DNA of 64,000 nt from an uncultured Paracoccaceae bacterium. GTDB lineage: Bacteria > Pseudomonadota > Alphaproteobacteria > Rhodobacterales > Rhodobacteraceae. The number at the start of each line of letters is the position of its first letter. The stretch's first letter is position 1. The notes under the pieces were generated by a model. That model did not search any database. It was not told the origin of the DNA and saw only the letters and a program-made list of their open reading frames with translations. The stretch is taken from the NCBI GenBank assembly GCA_951812305.1, contig CATOSB010000004.1, positions 496,001 through 560,000 of the forward strand, in the 5' to 3' direction. Shown here piece after piece: positions 7,565 through 17,517 of the stretch. Made by a program: the position numbers and the translations under genes.

Positions 7565-10500
7565 ATGCGCCATGATGTCAGCCTGAATGATCGTTTCGAT
7601 CTGGAAAAATCGCCCGTTCTGTTGAACGGAACCCAAGCACTTGTGCGACTGATGCTGATGCAGAAGGCGCGCGACCGCGCAGCGGGGTTAAATACGGCGG
7701 GGTACGTTACCGGGTATCGCGGATCACCGCTTGGCGCAGTGGATTTGCAGATGATGCGCGCGCGCGATGTGTTGGAGGCATCTGATGTGACGTTTCAGGC
7801 CGGATTGAATGAAGATCTCGCCGTCACCGCGATCTGGGGCGCGCAGCAGGCCGAATTGCGCGGCGAGGGCAAGTTCGACGGCGTGTTCGGGCTTTGGTAC
7901 GGCAAAGGGCCGGGCGTGGATCGGTCAGGTGATGCGATGCGCCACGCCAACATGGCCGGATCCTCCAAACACGGCGGCGTTGTCATGGCGATGGGGGATG
8001 ACCATACCGGCGAATCCTCCACCACTCTGCATCAATCTGACTGGGCGATGGTTGATGCCTACATGCCGGTTTTGTCACCTGCCGGAGTGCAGGAAATCCT
8101 CGACTACGGGCTCTATGGCTATGCGTTGTCGCGGTTTTCCGGCCTTTGGACCGGTCTGAAGCTGATGAAGGACACGGTAGAGGCGACATCGGTGGTAGAC
8201 GGGCGCCTGGATCGGATGTCGTTTGTCGAACCTGCGTTCGAGATGCCCGAGGACGGGCTGAACATTCGCCTGATCGACGACCGCGTTCCACAGGAAGTGC
8301 GGATGATTGATCATAAGCGCTTCGCGGCAGAGGCGTTTGCGCGGGCAAACCGAATCGACCGGCGGGTCTGGGGCAAACCGGGCGCCAAAATCGGGTTCGT
8401 TGCCGCAGGCAAGAACTGGTTGGATCTGGAACATGCGCTGGCCTTGCTGGGGATTGACGCGGGCGAGGCGGAACGGCTGGGGATCACGACCTATAAGGTC
8501 GCGCAGACCTGGCCGCTGGATATGGATTCCTTCCACGAATGGGCCGAGGGGTTGGATCTGATTGTTTGCGTTGAGGAAAAGCGCAAGTTGATCGAGGTAC
8601 AGATCAAAGAAGCGATCTTTGATGACCGGCGGGGTCGTCGTGTCTATGGCTGGCACAAGGGTGATACTTGGGAGCACGGACGGCGGTTGGAATTGTTTCC
8701 GACCCGCTGGGCGCTCGACCCCATCATGATTGCCGAAAAGCTGGGCGCGATTCTGATTGAAGAGGGGCGCGGCACGGATGCGATCAAGGGCGCGATGCAG
8801 GCGCTGTCAGAGGCGCAGAAAGCTGATAACGCAGAAGAAATCGCGGCGCGGCTGCCCTATTTCTGTTCCGGCTGCCCGCACAACACCTCGACCAAACTGC
8901 CCGAAGGCGCCCGCGCCTATGCCGGGATTGGCTGCCATTATATGGCGCTATGGATGGACCGCGAGACCTATGGCTTCACACATATGGGTGGCGAGGGGGC
9001 TAATTGGGTTGGTGAGGCACCGTTTTCGAACCGCGATCATGTGTTTCAGAACCTCGGCGATGGGACATACAACCATTCAGGTGTGCAGGCGATACGCTTT
9101 GCCCTGAGTGCCGGGACCAATATCACCTATAAGATTCTGTTCAATGACGCCGTGGCAATGACCGGTGGGCAGAGCAACGATGGCGGGCTGACAGCCGACC
9201 GGATTGCGCGGGAAGTTGTCGCGATGGGCGTGCGTAACGTCGCGCTGGTTTACGACGACAAAGAAGAACTCGACCTGTCCCTGTTCCCCTCAGAAGTGTC
9301 GCGACATGAACGCGAGGAATTGCCAATAATTCAAGAGAAATTTAGCAAATACAAGGGTGTGTCTGTCATTCTTTATGTCCAGACTTGCGCCGCCGAAAAG
9401 CGCCGTCGCCGAAAGCGCGGGCTGTTCCCGGACCCCGACAAGCGGGTCTTCATCAACACGGATATTTGCGAGGGTTGCGGCGATTGCGGGGTGCAATCTA
9501 ATTGCGTGTCCATCGTGCCGGTCGAAACCGAACTGGGCCGCAAGCGTGCGATTGACCAGTCGAGCTGTAACAAGGATTTCTCCTGCCTGAACGGGTTCTG
9601 CCCGTCTTTCGTGACCGTGGAAGGCGCACAGATCCGCAAGGACGCGACGATCGAACTGGATGTTGGCGACCTGCCGGAACCGGAGATTCCGGCGATTAAC
9701 GGCACCCATAATGTGATCATTACCGGGGTTGGCGGCACGGGTGTCGTGACGATTGGCGCGGTTCTGTCAATGGCGGCCCATATCGACGGCAAGGCGGCGG
9801 GGATGATGGAAATGGCGGGCCTCGCCCAAAAGGGCGGTGCTGTGCATATACATCTGCGACTTGCGGAACAGCCCGACGACATTTCTGCCATCCGGGTTGC
9901 CACAGGGGAATGCGACGCCCTGATCGGCGGTGATCTGGTGGTGAGTGCCGGGGCCAAGACGCTTGGCCTGCTGCGCCCTGACAGCGCGGGCGCCGTGGTG
10001 AATGATCATGAGATCATGACCGGCGACTTCACGCGCGACACGGAATTCCAGCTTCCCTTCGACCGGTTGTCATTGGCGCTGGAGGCGCGGCTAAAGGATC
10101 GGTTGGCGCTGTTTGACGCCACAGAACTGGCGCGGGTGCTGCTGGGCGACACGATCTATTCCAATCAGATCGTAACCGGCGCGGCGTGGCAGATGGGGCT
10201 GCTGCCGTTGTCTCGTGATGCGATTCACCGGGCGATTGAGCTGAACGGTCAGGCGGTTGAACGCAACAAGGCGGCATTCGATTATGGCCGCTGGGCGGTA
10301 TTGAACGCGGAAGAGGCAAAACGATTGGCGACGCCGAATGTGGTGGAGAAGCCAAAGACGCTGGACGAAATCATCGCGTTTCGCGCCGCGCATCTCAAGG
10401 ATTATCAGGGACCGGCGCTGGCGACGAAATACGGCGCATTTGTTTCACGGTTCGCCGATCCGCGGATGCAAGAGGCGGTGGCAAAAGGCTATCACAAGCT

Positions 10501-10972
10501 GTTGGCCTATAAGGATGAATACGAGGTCGCCCGTCTGTTGCTGCAATCCGAGGAACAGGCGCGCGCGGCATTCGAAGGCGATCTGAAATTGACCTATCAC
10601 CTTGCTCCGCCAGTGTTTTCAAAGGCCGGGCCGGACGGGCGACCCAAGAAGCACGAATTTCGCGCGCGCTGGATGTTCAAGCTTTTGGCGAAGATGAAAC
10701 CCTTACGCGGCACCGCGTTTGACCCGTTCGGCCGTACGACGGAGCGCCGGATGGAGCGTTCTCTGATTGCGCAATACGAGGCGGACCTCGCGGGGCTGAC
10801 AAACATAGGTGCCGAGCACCTCGACGCAGCCGTCGCACTGGCCGAGTTGCCACTCGACATTCGCGGCTTTGGCGCGGTGAAACAGGAAAATGAAACCAAG
10901 GCCGCCAAGCGCCGCGAAGAAATTCTTGCGGCCTTGAACACGCCGAGTGACGAAAAAGTCGCCGCAGAATAA
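7565..10972 (+). CDS. Fused indolepyruvate ferredoxin oxidoreductase
   Basis: Large cytosolic thiamine-pyrophosphate enzyme of 1135 residues combining the alpha (IorA-like) and gamma (IorB-like) parts; it oxidatively decarboxylates aryl-pyruvates made by transamination of aromatic amino acids. Seen in order: N-terminal pyrimidine-binding part (GYRGSPLGAVD), an SGCPHNTS and GIGCHYM region, the TPP motif GDGTYNHSG followed by NDAVAMTGGQ, a cysteine cluster CEGCGDCGVQSNC, and the C-terminal gamma domain ITGVGGTGVVTIG. ATG at 7565 is preceded by GGGGAGGAG; upstream in-frame codons are not needed. The fusion is usual in aerobic alphaproteobacteria. Confidence 0.92.
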   Translation: MRHDVSLNDRFDLEKSPVLLNGTQALVRLMLMQKARDRAAGLNTAGYVTGYRGSPLGAVDLQMMRARDVLEASDVTFQAGLNEDLAVTAIWGAQQAELRGEGKFDGVFGLWYGKGPGVDRSGDAMRHANMAGSSKHGGVVMAMGDDHTGESSTTLHQSDWAMVDAYMPVLSPAGVQEILDYGLYGYALSRFSGLWTGLKLMKDTVEATSVVDGRLDRMSFVEPAFEMPEDGLNIRLIDDRVPQEVRMIDHKRFAAEAFARANRIDRRVWGKPGAKIGFVAAGKNWLDLEHALALLGIDAGEAERLGITTYKVAQTWPLDMDSFHEWAEGLDLIVCVEEKRKLIEVQIKEAIFDDRRGRRVYGWHKGDTWEHGRRLELFPTRWALDPIMIAEKLGAILIEEGRGTDAIKGAMQALSEAQKADNAEEIAARLPYFCSGCPHNTSTKLPEGARAYAGIGCHYMALWMDRETYGFTHMGGEGANWVGEAPFSNRDHVFQNLGDGTYNHSGVQAIRFALSAGTNITYKILFNDAVAMTGGQSNDGGLTADRIAREVVAMGVRNVALVYDDKEELDLSLFPSEVSRHEREELPIIQEKFSKYKGVSVILYVQTCAAEKRRRRKRGLFPDPDKRVFINTDICEGCGDCGVQSNCVSIVPVETELGRKRAIDQSSCNKDFSCLNGFCPSFVTVEGAQIRKDATIELDVGDLPEPEIPAINGTHNVIITGVGGTGVVTIGAVLSMAAHIDGKAAGMMEMAGLAQKGGAVHIHLRLAEQPDDISAIRVATGECDALIGGDLVVSAGAKTLGLLRPDSAGAVVNDHEIMTGDFTRDTEFQLPFDRLSLALEARLKDRLALFDATELARVLLGDTIYSNQIVTGAAWQMGLLPLSRDAIHRAIELNGQAVERNKAAFDYGRWAVLNAEEAKRLATPNVVEKPKTLDEIIAFRAAHLKDYQGPALATKYGAFVSRFADPRMQEAVAKGYHKLLAYKDEYEVARLLLQSEEQARAAFEGDLKLTYHLAPPVFSKAGPDGRPKKHEFRARWMFKLLAKMKPLRGTAFDPFGRTTERRMERSLIAQYEADLAGLTNIGAEHLDAAVALAELPLDIRGFGAVKQENETKAAKRREEILAALNTPSDEKVAAE

Positions 10973-11065
10973 TATTTGCATGACGTCTTCGCGCATTTGT
11001 CACACAAACCTGACAGAAGCTTGCCGTTAAGTAAGCCTGAACCAGAACAGAGTCGGATCAACCAA

Positions 11066-11983
11066 ATGACATCGTTGCGCAGCGCCGTTCGCGAAAAGCG
11101 GGTGGATTTCCAAGAAAAGCGGCAGGCTGTGCGCGAAATCAGCTATGCCAGTTCGGCGCAGTCGCGTTCGGGAAGGGCGTTTATCCGCGCCGTGGAAAAC
11201 GCCACCGGGCGGCTCCGGCTGATCAAACGCGCCAGCGGTTATGAGGACGAGGTCGCCGCGGGACGGGATTTCTGGCAGGTGATGGTTGAACGTTATGGGC
11301 TCCAATTGAATGTTGTCGGCGGCAGCCTTTCCAACATCCCCTCAGAAGGTCCGGTCATTCTGATATCCAATCACCCATACGGCATTCTCGATGGCCTTAT
11401 GTTGGGTCACATTCTAAGCCAGACGCGGGGCGATTTCAGAATTCTCGCGAACCGCGTGTTCCGGCGTGCGGAGGAACTGGACCGAATCGTTTTGCCAATA
11501 TCGTTTGATGAGACGAAAGAGGCGATGAAATTAAATCTGGAGACACGCAAAGAGGCGTTGAACTACCTCGATGATGGCGGGGCAATCGGCATTTTTCCTG
11601 GTGGAACCGTTGCGACATCAAAAACGCCGTTCGGCCGTCCGATAGATCCGGCTTGGCGGACGTTTACGGCCAAGATGGTGATGAAATCGGATGCCGCCGT
11701 TGTGCCGATGTTTTTCGACGGCCACACTTCGCGACTGTTTCAGCTGGCGAGCCGCGCTCATTTCACACTGCGCATGGCGTTCATGATCAACGAATTTAGG
11801 ATGCGTGTTGATGAAGCGGTGGACGTCGTTGTCGGTGATCCACTCCCGCGCCAAGAGATCGCGCGCCAAAAGGATCCAAGGCAATTGATGGACTATTTGC
11901 GTCTTGCGACATATCGCCTGTCGCCAAAGCCGCTTCAGTCAACCGATTATGGCTTTGAGTTCGAGGATCGCTGGAAGCAATAG
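11066..11983 (+). CDS. Lysophospholipid acyltransferase family protein
   Basis: 305-residue PlsC-like acyltransferase acting at the inner membrane. The catalytic motif is NHPYGILDG (about residues 94-102), the HX5D variant found in the haemolysin-like/OlsA branch rather than the HX4D of standard PlsC. A second block [11 protein letters not shown] carries the substrate-binding signature. The start at ATG 11066 is chosen; a TTG at 10976 would add 30 residues that do not look like part of the domain. It could make phosphatidic acid or acylate an amino-lipid such as ornithine lipid. It ends 2 nt before murI. Confidence 0.8.
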   Translation: MTSLRSAVREKRVDFQEKRQAVREISYASSAQSRSGRAFIRAVENATGRLRLIKRASGYEDEVAAGRDFWQVMVERYGLQLNVVGGSLSNIPSEGPVILISNHPYGILDGLMLGHILSQTRGDFRILANRVFRRAEELDRIVLPISFDETKEAMKLNLETRKEALNYLDDGGAIGIFPGGTVATSKTPFGRPIDPAWRTFTAKMVMKSDAAVVPMFFDGHTSRLFQLASRAHFTLRMAFMINEFRMRVDEAVDVVVGDPLPRQEIARQKDPRQLMDYLRLATYRLSPKPLQSTDYGFEFEDRWKQ

Positions 11984-11985
11984 AC

Positions 11986-12798
11986 GTGGCCGTAGGTATT
12001 TTTGATTCCGGTCTGGGCGGGCTGACCGTACTGGACAAGGTGGAACGGGCGTTGCCGGATGTGCCGTTCGTCTATTATGCAGATCACGCGCATAACCCTT
12101 ATGGCGTGCGGGATGCAGATGATATTTATGAACTGACAACAAAGGCTTGCGCGGCGATCTTTGAGCGTGGCTGTGACCTGGTCATCCTCGCCTGCAACAC
12201 CGCCAGCGCCGCAGCGTTGCGCCGGATGCAGGAAAACTGGGTGCCGCGTGACAAGCGTGTACTCGGGGTGTTTGTGCCGATGATCGAGGCGCTGACGGAA
12301 CGGCAATGGGGCGACAATTCTCCGCCCCGCGAAGTGGCAGTGAAGCATGTGGCGCTGTTCGCCACGCCCGCTACCGTGCGCAGCCGCGCCTTCCAGCGGG
12401 AACTGGCGTTTCGCGCGATTGGTGTCGATGTCGAGGCGCAGGCCTGCGCCGGGGTAGTGGACGCCATTGAAGAGGGCGACATGGAGTTGGCCGAGGCGCT
12501 GGTGCGCAGTCATGTCGAGGCCCTGAAACGCAAGATGCCCGACCCGCAGGCCGCCGTTCTGGGTTGCACCCATTACCCGCTGGTCGAACAGGTGTTTCAG
12601 GATGCGCTGGGGTCAGATGTGAAGGTATTCAGCCAGCCAGACCTTGTCGCGCCAGCACTTTCAGACTATCTGTCGCGCCGTCCGGAATTCATTGGATCAG
12701 GGAAAGAGGCGATGTTCCTCACCACAGGCAACCCTCAGCGCGTCAGCGACCAGGCGACGCGTTTTATGCGACGAAAGATCACTTTCACCGTCGCCTGA
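11986..12798 (+). CDS. murI: Glutamate racemase
   Basis: Interconverts L- and D-glutamate for peptidoglycan synthesis, 270 residues. Both catalytic cysteines are visible: ILACNTAS (Cys70) and VLGCTHYP, together with the N-terminal [14 protein letters not shown] at 11986 is the start, 2 nt after the preceding gene, and gives exactly the conserved N-terminus. Confidence 0.95.
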   Translation: MAVGIFDSGLGGLTVLDKVERALPDVPFVYYADHAHNPYGVRDADDIYELTTKACAAIFERGCDLVILACNTASAAALRRMQENWVPRDKRVLGVFVPMIEALTERQWGDNSPPREVAVKHVALFATPATVRSRAFQRELAFRAIGVDVEAQACAGVVDAIEEGDMELAEALVRSHVEALKRKMPDPQAAVLGCTHYPLVEQVFQDALGSDVKVFSQPDLVAPALSDYLSRRPEFIGSGKEAMFLTTGNPQRVSDQATRFMRRKITFTVA

Positions 12799-12852
12799 AT
12801 TGCGTGTGGCTACGCAACCCCCTAAGTAACATCTGAATTTTCGAGGGCTTCC

Positions 12853-13881
12853 ATGACCCATACCGTCGCTATCCTTGGCGCGTCCGGTTATACCGGCGCC
12901 GAACTTGTCCGGCTGATTGCCACCCATCCGTCGTTGTCTATTGCTGCGCTGTCGGCGGACCGAAAGGCAGGTATGGAAATGGCCGAGGTATTCCCGCATC
13001 TGCGCCATCTGGACTTGCCAAAGCTTGTGAAGATCGAGGAGATCGATTTCGCGGGCATCGACATGGTATTCTGCGCGCTGCCCCATGCCACCTCACAAGC
13101 GGTGATCAAGGAACTGCCGGACCATGTGAAGATCGTCGATCTGTCGGCCGATTTCCGGCTGCGCGACCCGGCGGAATACGAGAAATGGTACGGCAAGCCG
13201 CATTCGGCGCCGGAATTGCAGAAGCAGGCGGTCTATGGCCTGACCGAATTTTATCGTGACGACATCCGGAATGCGCGGCTGGTGGCGGGTACCGGGTGCA
13301 ACGCGGCGACCGGGCAATTCGCCTTGCGGCCATTGATCGGGGCGGGGGTGATCGACATTGATGACATCATCGTGGACCTCAAAGCAGGGGCAAGCGGCGC
13401 CGGCCGGTCCTTGAAAGAACATCTGTTGTTCAGCGAAATGTTCGAGAACGTCAAAGGCTATTCGCTAGGCGGCACGCATCGGCATTTGGGTGAATTCGAT
13501 CAGGAGTTCTCTGTCATCGCCGGGCGACCCGTGAACATCCAGTTCACCCCGCATCTGATCCCTGCGACTCGGGGCATTCTGGTGACCTGTTACCTGAAAG
13601 GCGACCCGGAAGCGGTGCATCAGACGCTGGCAAGTGCCTATGAAGAAGAGGTTTTTGTCGAAGTCCTGCCACTGGGACAGGCCCCGGCGATGAAAGACAT
13701 CCGCGGGTCCAACTTCGTACATATCGGCGTCGCCGGAGACCGGTTATCAGGTCGGGCGACGGTAATCGCGGTGCTCGACAACCTCACGAAAGGGTCATCG
13801 GGGCAGGCGATACAGAATGCCAATCTGATGCTAGGATTGCCGGAAACCGAGGGGCTGATGCTGGCCCCGCTTTACCCGTGA
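12853..13881 (+). CDS. argC: N-acetyl-gamma-glutamyl-phosphate reductase
   Basis: NADPH-dependent third step of arginine biosynthesis, 342 residues, the length of type 1 ArgC. NADP-binding [13 protein letters not shown] is at 9-21 and the catalytic cysteine sits in [15 protein letters not shown] (Cys149). ATG follows a purine-rich TCGAGGG. It is followed after 7 nt by ccmE. Confidence 0.95.
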   Translation: MTHTVAILGASGYTGAELVRLIATHPSLSIAALSADRKAGMEMAEVFPHLRHLDLPKLVKIEEIDFAGIDMVFCALPHATSQAVIKELPDHVKIVDLSADFRLRDPAEYEKWYGKPHSAPELQKQAVYGLTEFYRDDIRNARLVAGTGCNAATGQFALRPLIGAGVIDIDDIIVDLKAGASGAGRSLKEHLLFSEMFENVKGYSLGGTHRHLGEFDQEFSVIAGRPVNIQFTPHLIPATRGILVTCYLKGDPEAVHQTLASAYEEEVFVEVLPLGQAPAMKDIRGSNFVHIGVAGDRLSGRATVIAVLDNLTKGSSGQAIQNANLMLGLPETEGLMLAPLYP

Positions 13882-13888
13882 GACGCCC

Positions 13889-14332
13889 ATGAAAGGCCTG
13901 AAAAAACAACGACGTATCCAGATCATCGGCCTCAGCCTTGCCGCGGTGCTGGGGTTGCTGGCCGTTTTGTGGTTCCTGCCCGATCAGGCGTTTCAGTTCT
14001 TCCGCTCGCCAAGCGAAGTGACCGAAGCCCCGCCCGGACCAAATGAGGTGTTCCGCATCGGCGGTCTGGTCGAAGAGGGCACGCTGGTGCGCGGTCAGGG
14101 TGAGGTGATCACATTCAGTGTGACCGATGGAGGCGCGAGCGTTCCGGTATCTTACACCGGCGTGTTGCCCGACCTTTTTAACGAAGGTGAAGGCATGATC
14201 GGCACCGGAACTTACGTGAACGGCACCTTTCAAGCCACGGAAATCCTTGCAAGACATGACGAAACATATATGCCGAAAGAGGTCGTGGACGCGTTGAAAG
14301 AACAGGGCGTTTACCAACCACCGGACGGTTAG
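13889..14332 (+). CDS. ccmE: Cytochrome c maturation haem chaperone CcmE
   Basis: Membrane-anchored periplasmic haem chaperone of 147 residues. It has one N-terminal membrane segment (GLSLAAVLGLLAVLWFL), an OB-fold body, and the haem-attachment site LARHDETYMP with His123 binding haem covalently and Tyr127 as ligand. It delivers haem to the CcmFH ligase; the window's cytochrome c' would be a client. Other ccm genes are not nearby. Confidence 0.94.
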   Translation: MKGLKKQRRIQIIGLSLAAVLGLLAVLWFLPDQAFQFFRSPSEVTEAPPGPNEVFRIGGLVEEGTLVRGQGEVITFSVTDGGASVPVSYTGVLPDLFNEGEGMIGTGTYVNGTFQATEILARHDETYMPKEVVDALKEQGVYQPPDG

Positions 14333-14388
14333 GTTTCTAAAATTTAACGAAATTCGCAAATGTTTATGCCCGTTTTCAGGAACGAGGC

Positions 14389-15009
14389 ATGGACCAGATG
14401 CGAAGCGTTGAAGAGATTGCAGGCGAAATCATTGCCCGCGAGGGCGGCTATGTAAACGACCCCGATGATCCGGGCGGGGCGACGAATTTCGGCGTGACCA
14501 TCGGCACGATGGCGCGGCTTGGCATGGATCTGGACGGCGACGGGCAGATCACGCAGCGCGATGTCAAACGCCTGACCCGCGAACAGGCGCAGGAAATTTT
14601 CATCAAGCATTACTTTCACCGTCCGGGCATTGCGGCGCTGCCAGAGGCGATTCAGGCCAGCGTGTTTGACATGTATGTCAACGCGGGCGGCAACGCGGTG
14701 AAGATCCTGCAGAGGCTGCTGAATGACATGGGACAAAGCGTATCAGTCGACGGGGCCATCGGGCCGCAGACCATCGAAGCGGCAGAAATCGCCTATCACG
14801 CCGCACCGGATCATTTGGCGGATGCCTACGGGATCGCGCGGCGAAATTATTACTATTCGCTGGCGGATCGGCGCGCGGCGAGCCGCAAATACGCGCGGCG
14901 CCGCGATGGCGGCAAAGGCGGCTGGATCAAGCGCGCCGAAGAATTCATCTCGCCACGGTATCACTTAAGCGCCGCGGAACATGCCAAGAGGATTGCGGCA
15001 TGGGGATGA
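14389..15009 (+). CDS. Holin-associated muramidase (GH108), GTA-lysis-like
   Basis: 206-residue N-acetylmuramidase of glycoside hydrolase family 108. The catalytic Glu18 lies in IAREGGYVNDPDDPGGATNFG, the family signature, and the C-terminal half (NAGGNAVKILQRLLND then VDGAIGPQTIEAA) is the peptidoglycan-binding domain. Between them DLDGDGQITQRD (about 45-56) is a canonical EF-hand calcium loop with Asp at the last position. There is no signal peptide, so export needs a holin, and one follows with a 10-nt overlap. In Rhodobacter capsulatus the gene transfer agent uses an endolysin-holin pair located away from the capsid genes; this cassette is a plausible counterpart. Confidence 0.85.
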   Translation: MDQMRSVEEIAGEIIAREGGYVNDPDDPGGATNFGVTIGTMARLGMDLDGDGQITQRDVKRLTREQAQEIFIKHYFHRPGIAALPEAIQASVFDMYVNAGGNAVKILQRLLNDMGQSVSVDGAIGPQTIEAAEIAYHAAPDHLADAYGIARRNYYYSLADRRAASRKYARRRDGGKGGWIKRAEEFISPRYHLSAAEHAKRIAAWG

Positions 15010-15539
15010 TCGAGATGCTGTTCGGCTCGCTCTTCGGGGGTGGGCGCAATGTGGTCAAGGAAACCGCTGAAGTGTTCCGCGAAAACGCCGAGGCGCAGGC
15101 GGGGCGGGACTCGGCCTATGCGCAGGCCGCTCTCCAGCAATTCGCGGCAGAGTTCGCCCATCCGCGCAAAGGCTGGTTCGACCGCCTGATCGACGGGCTG
15201 AACCGGGTGCCGCGTCCGGCGATGGCGATTGGCGTTTTGGGCCTGATGGTGGCGGCGATGGTCGATCCGATCTGGTTTGCCAGCCGGATGCAGGGCATTG
15301 CCTTGGTGCCAGAGCCAATGTGGTGGTTGTTGGGCGCGATCGTCAGTTTCTACTTCGGCGCGCGTCACCAGGCAAAGGGTCAGGATTTTCAACGCTCTAT
15401 CGCCGCGACAATTGCCAGCGCACCGCAAGTCACGCGCAATATCGGTGCGCTGGAGGCTCTGGCGCGCGGGTCGGAAGTGGAAACCGGCACGGGTGAAAAC
15501 CCGGCGCTGTCAGACTGGAGGCGAGATCATGACGGATGA
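15000..15539 (+). CDS. Holin family protein
   Basis: 179 residues with two clear hydrophobic segments (MAIGVLGLMVAAMVDPIWF and WWLLGAIVSFYFG) following an amphipathic N-terminus. It overlaps the end of the muramidase gene; AGAGGA is 7 nt before the ATG at 15000 (an ATG at 15006 is also possible). Size, topology and coupling to a muramidase match the phage-type holin of the GTA lysis module, which makes pores for the enzyme to cross the inner membrane. Confidence 0.75.
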   Translation: MGMIEMLFGSLFGGGRNVVKETAEVFRENAEAQAGRDSAYAQAALQQFAAEFAHPRKGWFDRLIDGLNRVPRPAMAIGVLGLMVAAMVDPIWFASRMQGIALVPEPMWWLLGAIVSFYFGARHQAKGQDFQRSIAATIASAPQVTRNIGALEALARGSEVETGTGENPALSDWRRDHDG

Positions 15540-15753
15540 CTGGCGCAAGGCGGTCGAAAAGCGCTTGCAAAGTCTGGAAATGCGCAGCGCGGTGGATGAG
15601 GTACATCGGGTCAACGTAGAAGGTCGGCTGACCGGAATAGAGGAAACCCTGAAGTGGTTGGTGCGTCTGATCATCGGGGCGTTTCTTTTGGGCGCGATCG
15701 CCTATGTATTGAAGGGCGGGTTTATCGTTCCACCAGAGGGATTGGTGAGATAA
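15529..15753 (+). CDS. Small one-TM protein of the lysis cassette
   Basis: 74 residues starting MTDDWRKAVEKRLQSLEMR, with a charged helical, probably coiled-coil N-terminal half and one C-terminal membrane segment (WLVRLIIGAFLLGAIAYVL). GGAGGCGAGATC precedes the ATG, and the gene overlaps the holin gene by 11 nt, so the three genes are translated together. The layout resembles accessory proteins such as antiholin or spanin-like factors, but no family is recognised. Confidence 0.7.
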   Translation: MTDDWRKAVEKRLQSLEMRSAVDEVHRVNVEGRLTGIEETLKWLVRLIIGAFLLGAIAYVLKGGFIVPPEGLVR

Positions 15754-16131
15754 TATTAAATTGGCCTCTTTGGGCGGCGAATGGCATGAGGCGGTCCTTG
15801 CAGCATTGTACCAAAGCCGGGTAAACGGCACTGCAGTTGCCCCGGCCATCCATTGCCCGGCAGGCGATTTTGCTTGCAAAATCTGCCGAGAGGGGCCTGC
15901 TCGTCCCCACGGGTTGGCGATTTGGCGAGGGCTGCGCAGTCCATTGATTTCGTACGGGTTTGGTTGGCATAAAGCGCATCATTGAGATGTTGCATCGCCA
16001 TCCCACGGGCAGGCGATGGTCGCCAACAAGGTGGTGTATTGGGGACGTGAGTGAACGCTGGCTGCAGGCCAAAAACATACTCAATGCAGGTAAACGGTAA
16101 GCACTCTTTCCCAGCCAGGCACCAGTCGGTT
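15754..16131. other. Intergenic region with possible degenerate repeat
   Basis: 378 bp between convergent genes with no credible gene. It holds a hairpin GATTTTG-CTTG-CAAAATC near 15870-15887 and several shorter inverted repeats. Short open frames cross it on both strands but lack ribosome sites and family features. Their translations remind me of small hypothetical proteins annotated repeatedly in roseobacter genomes, which would fit a dispersed noncoding repeat; this is an impression, not a verified match. Confidence 0.35.
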
Positions 16132-17517
16132 TTATTCATTGCTGTGGAATAAGGTTGGCAGAATATTTCCTGCCTGTTTCAAAAGAATTCGACGTTCGGC
16201 AGAATTTGAAATCCCGCCAAGGGCATAACCGTCAGGACGGATCACCGCGCCGTTTACGCCACGCGACTTCAGCCATTGATTTGCAGTGGGGTCCGGAGCG
16301 ACCCCGTTAGGACCATCGCCCAACACGTAGAATCCGCCATGCGCCAGATCATCGGCGAGACCGTCGGCGCCAGAGACCTGAGGAGCCAGCGCGCCGCCAA
16401 TGCCGTCGCGCGCACCAAGTCCGGGCCCAAGATCTGGCCAGATAGATCTCATCCTTCCCGTCGGAATGGCACCAGGTTTGGTCTTATTGATCAGCCGACC
16501 AAGTGCCACGGATTTCTCGATGAAGGCGCGGACGTTCTCGCGCCGCTCACTGCCATAGCTGGCAAGTAATTCCTCATCCGCACCGCTCAGAACCGCGCTG
16601 ATTTTCCATGCCAGATTGGCTGCGTCGCGAATACCTGCGCACATTCCTTGCCCCATGAATGGCGGCATCTGATGGGCGGCGTCGCCGGCAATGAATATCC
16701 GCCCGCTCCGCCAGTAATCGGCGATGCGCGACCGGAATGTATAAACCGCGCCGCGTTCCAGCACCGCCTCCTGCGGTGATATCCATCGAGCCAGATGATC
16801 CCATATGATGGCATCGTCCAATTCATCCGGCGCATCCGGTGACAATCGCACTTCCCAGCGCCGCCAATCACCGACGCCACGACCATAAGTTGCCGGAATT
16901 TGTGGATCACAATATTGAACTGTGTGATCACCAAGATCTGGTCGGTCTGCAGTAAGCCGCAGATCCGCCACCAGCCAGCGTTCGTGAAATCCAAGATCGT
17001 CGAATGTCGCGCCGATCGCATTTCGAACGAAGGATTGTGCGCCGTCGCAACCGACTGCAAAGCGCGCGTGACAGGATTGTTCTCCAAACGTGAGCGTTAC
17101 GTCGTCACCGGCGCGCCGCAAATCGGTGACTTCTTTCCCGCGTTGAATGTTTACATTGGAAAACCGGCTTAACCCGGCATTCAGGGCCGACTCCAACCCG
17201 GGTTGGAAAAAACGATAACTTTCATGCCAGCCCATTGCGCCAGGTGCAGGATCACGCGACCAGTCAACGAGTGTGTTGCCTTCGGCATCTTTGAACAGCA
17301 TTCCGCGACCGACGCGTGTGTGTTCAAGAATTTCGCCGGCCAGCCCCGTGGCCTGAAAAACGCGCATCACCTCGCCATCGAAATGGATCGCGCGCGGGGC
17401 GGGATAGGGGGCTGGTTGTTTTTCCAGCACCAGCACCGAATGCCCGCGCCGACCAAGCAGATTGGCCAGCGTCAACCCGACGGGTCCGGCGCCGATGATC
17501 GCAACATCGCACTCCAT
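16132..17517 (-). CDS. FAD-dependent aromatic monooxygenase (MhpA/PHBH type)
   Basis: Flavoprotein hydroxylase of 461 residues. The FAD-binding GAGPVGLTLANLLGRRG is at the N-terminus, the middle DG motif appears as VGCDGAQSFVR, and the second FAD motif is FIAGDAAHQMPPFMGQGM. It is of the class that hydroxylates phenolic acids such as 3-(3-hydroxyphenyl)propionate. ATG at 17517 overlaps the upstream VOC gene stop (TGATG), so the two are coupled. With the adjacent VOC protein and P450 a small ring-hydroxylation or tailoring pathway is possible; the substrate is unknown. Confidence 0.82.
   Translation of the reverse strand: MECDVAIIGAGPVGLTLANLLGRRGHSVLVLEKQPAPYPAPRAIHFDGEVMRVFQATGLAGEILEHTRVGRGMLFKDAEGNTLVDWSRDPAPGAMGWHESYRFFQPGLESALNAGLSRFSNVNIQRGKEVTDLRRAGDDVTLTFGEQSCHARFAVGCDGAQSFVRNAIGATFDDLGFHERWLVADLRLTADRPDLGDHTVQYCDPQIPATYGRGVGDWRRWEVRLSPDAPDELDDAIIWDHLARWISPQEAVLERGAVYTFRSRIADYWRSGRIFIAGDAAHQMPPFMGQGMCAGIRDAANLAWKISAVLSGADEELLASYGSERRENVRAFIEKSVALGRLINKTKPGAIPTGRMRSIWPDLGPGLGARDGIGGALAPQVSGADGLADDLAHGGFYVLGDGPNGVAPDPTANQWLKSRGVNGAVIRPDGYALGGISNSAERRILLKQAGNILPTLFHSNE

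Noticed and set aside
15756..16139. 127-codon minus-strand frame after the lysis cassette
   Set aside because: No start signal, rich in Cys/Pro/Arg without pattern; noncoding repeat is more likely.
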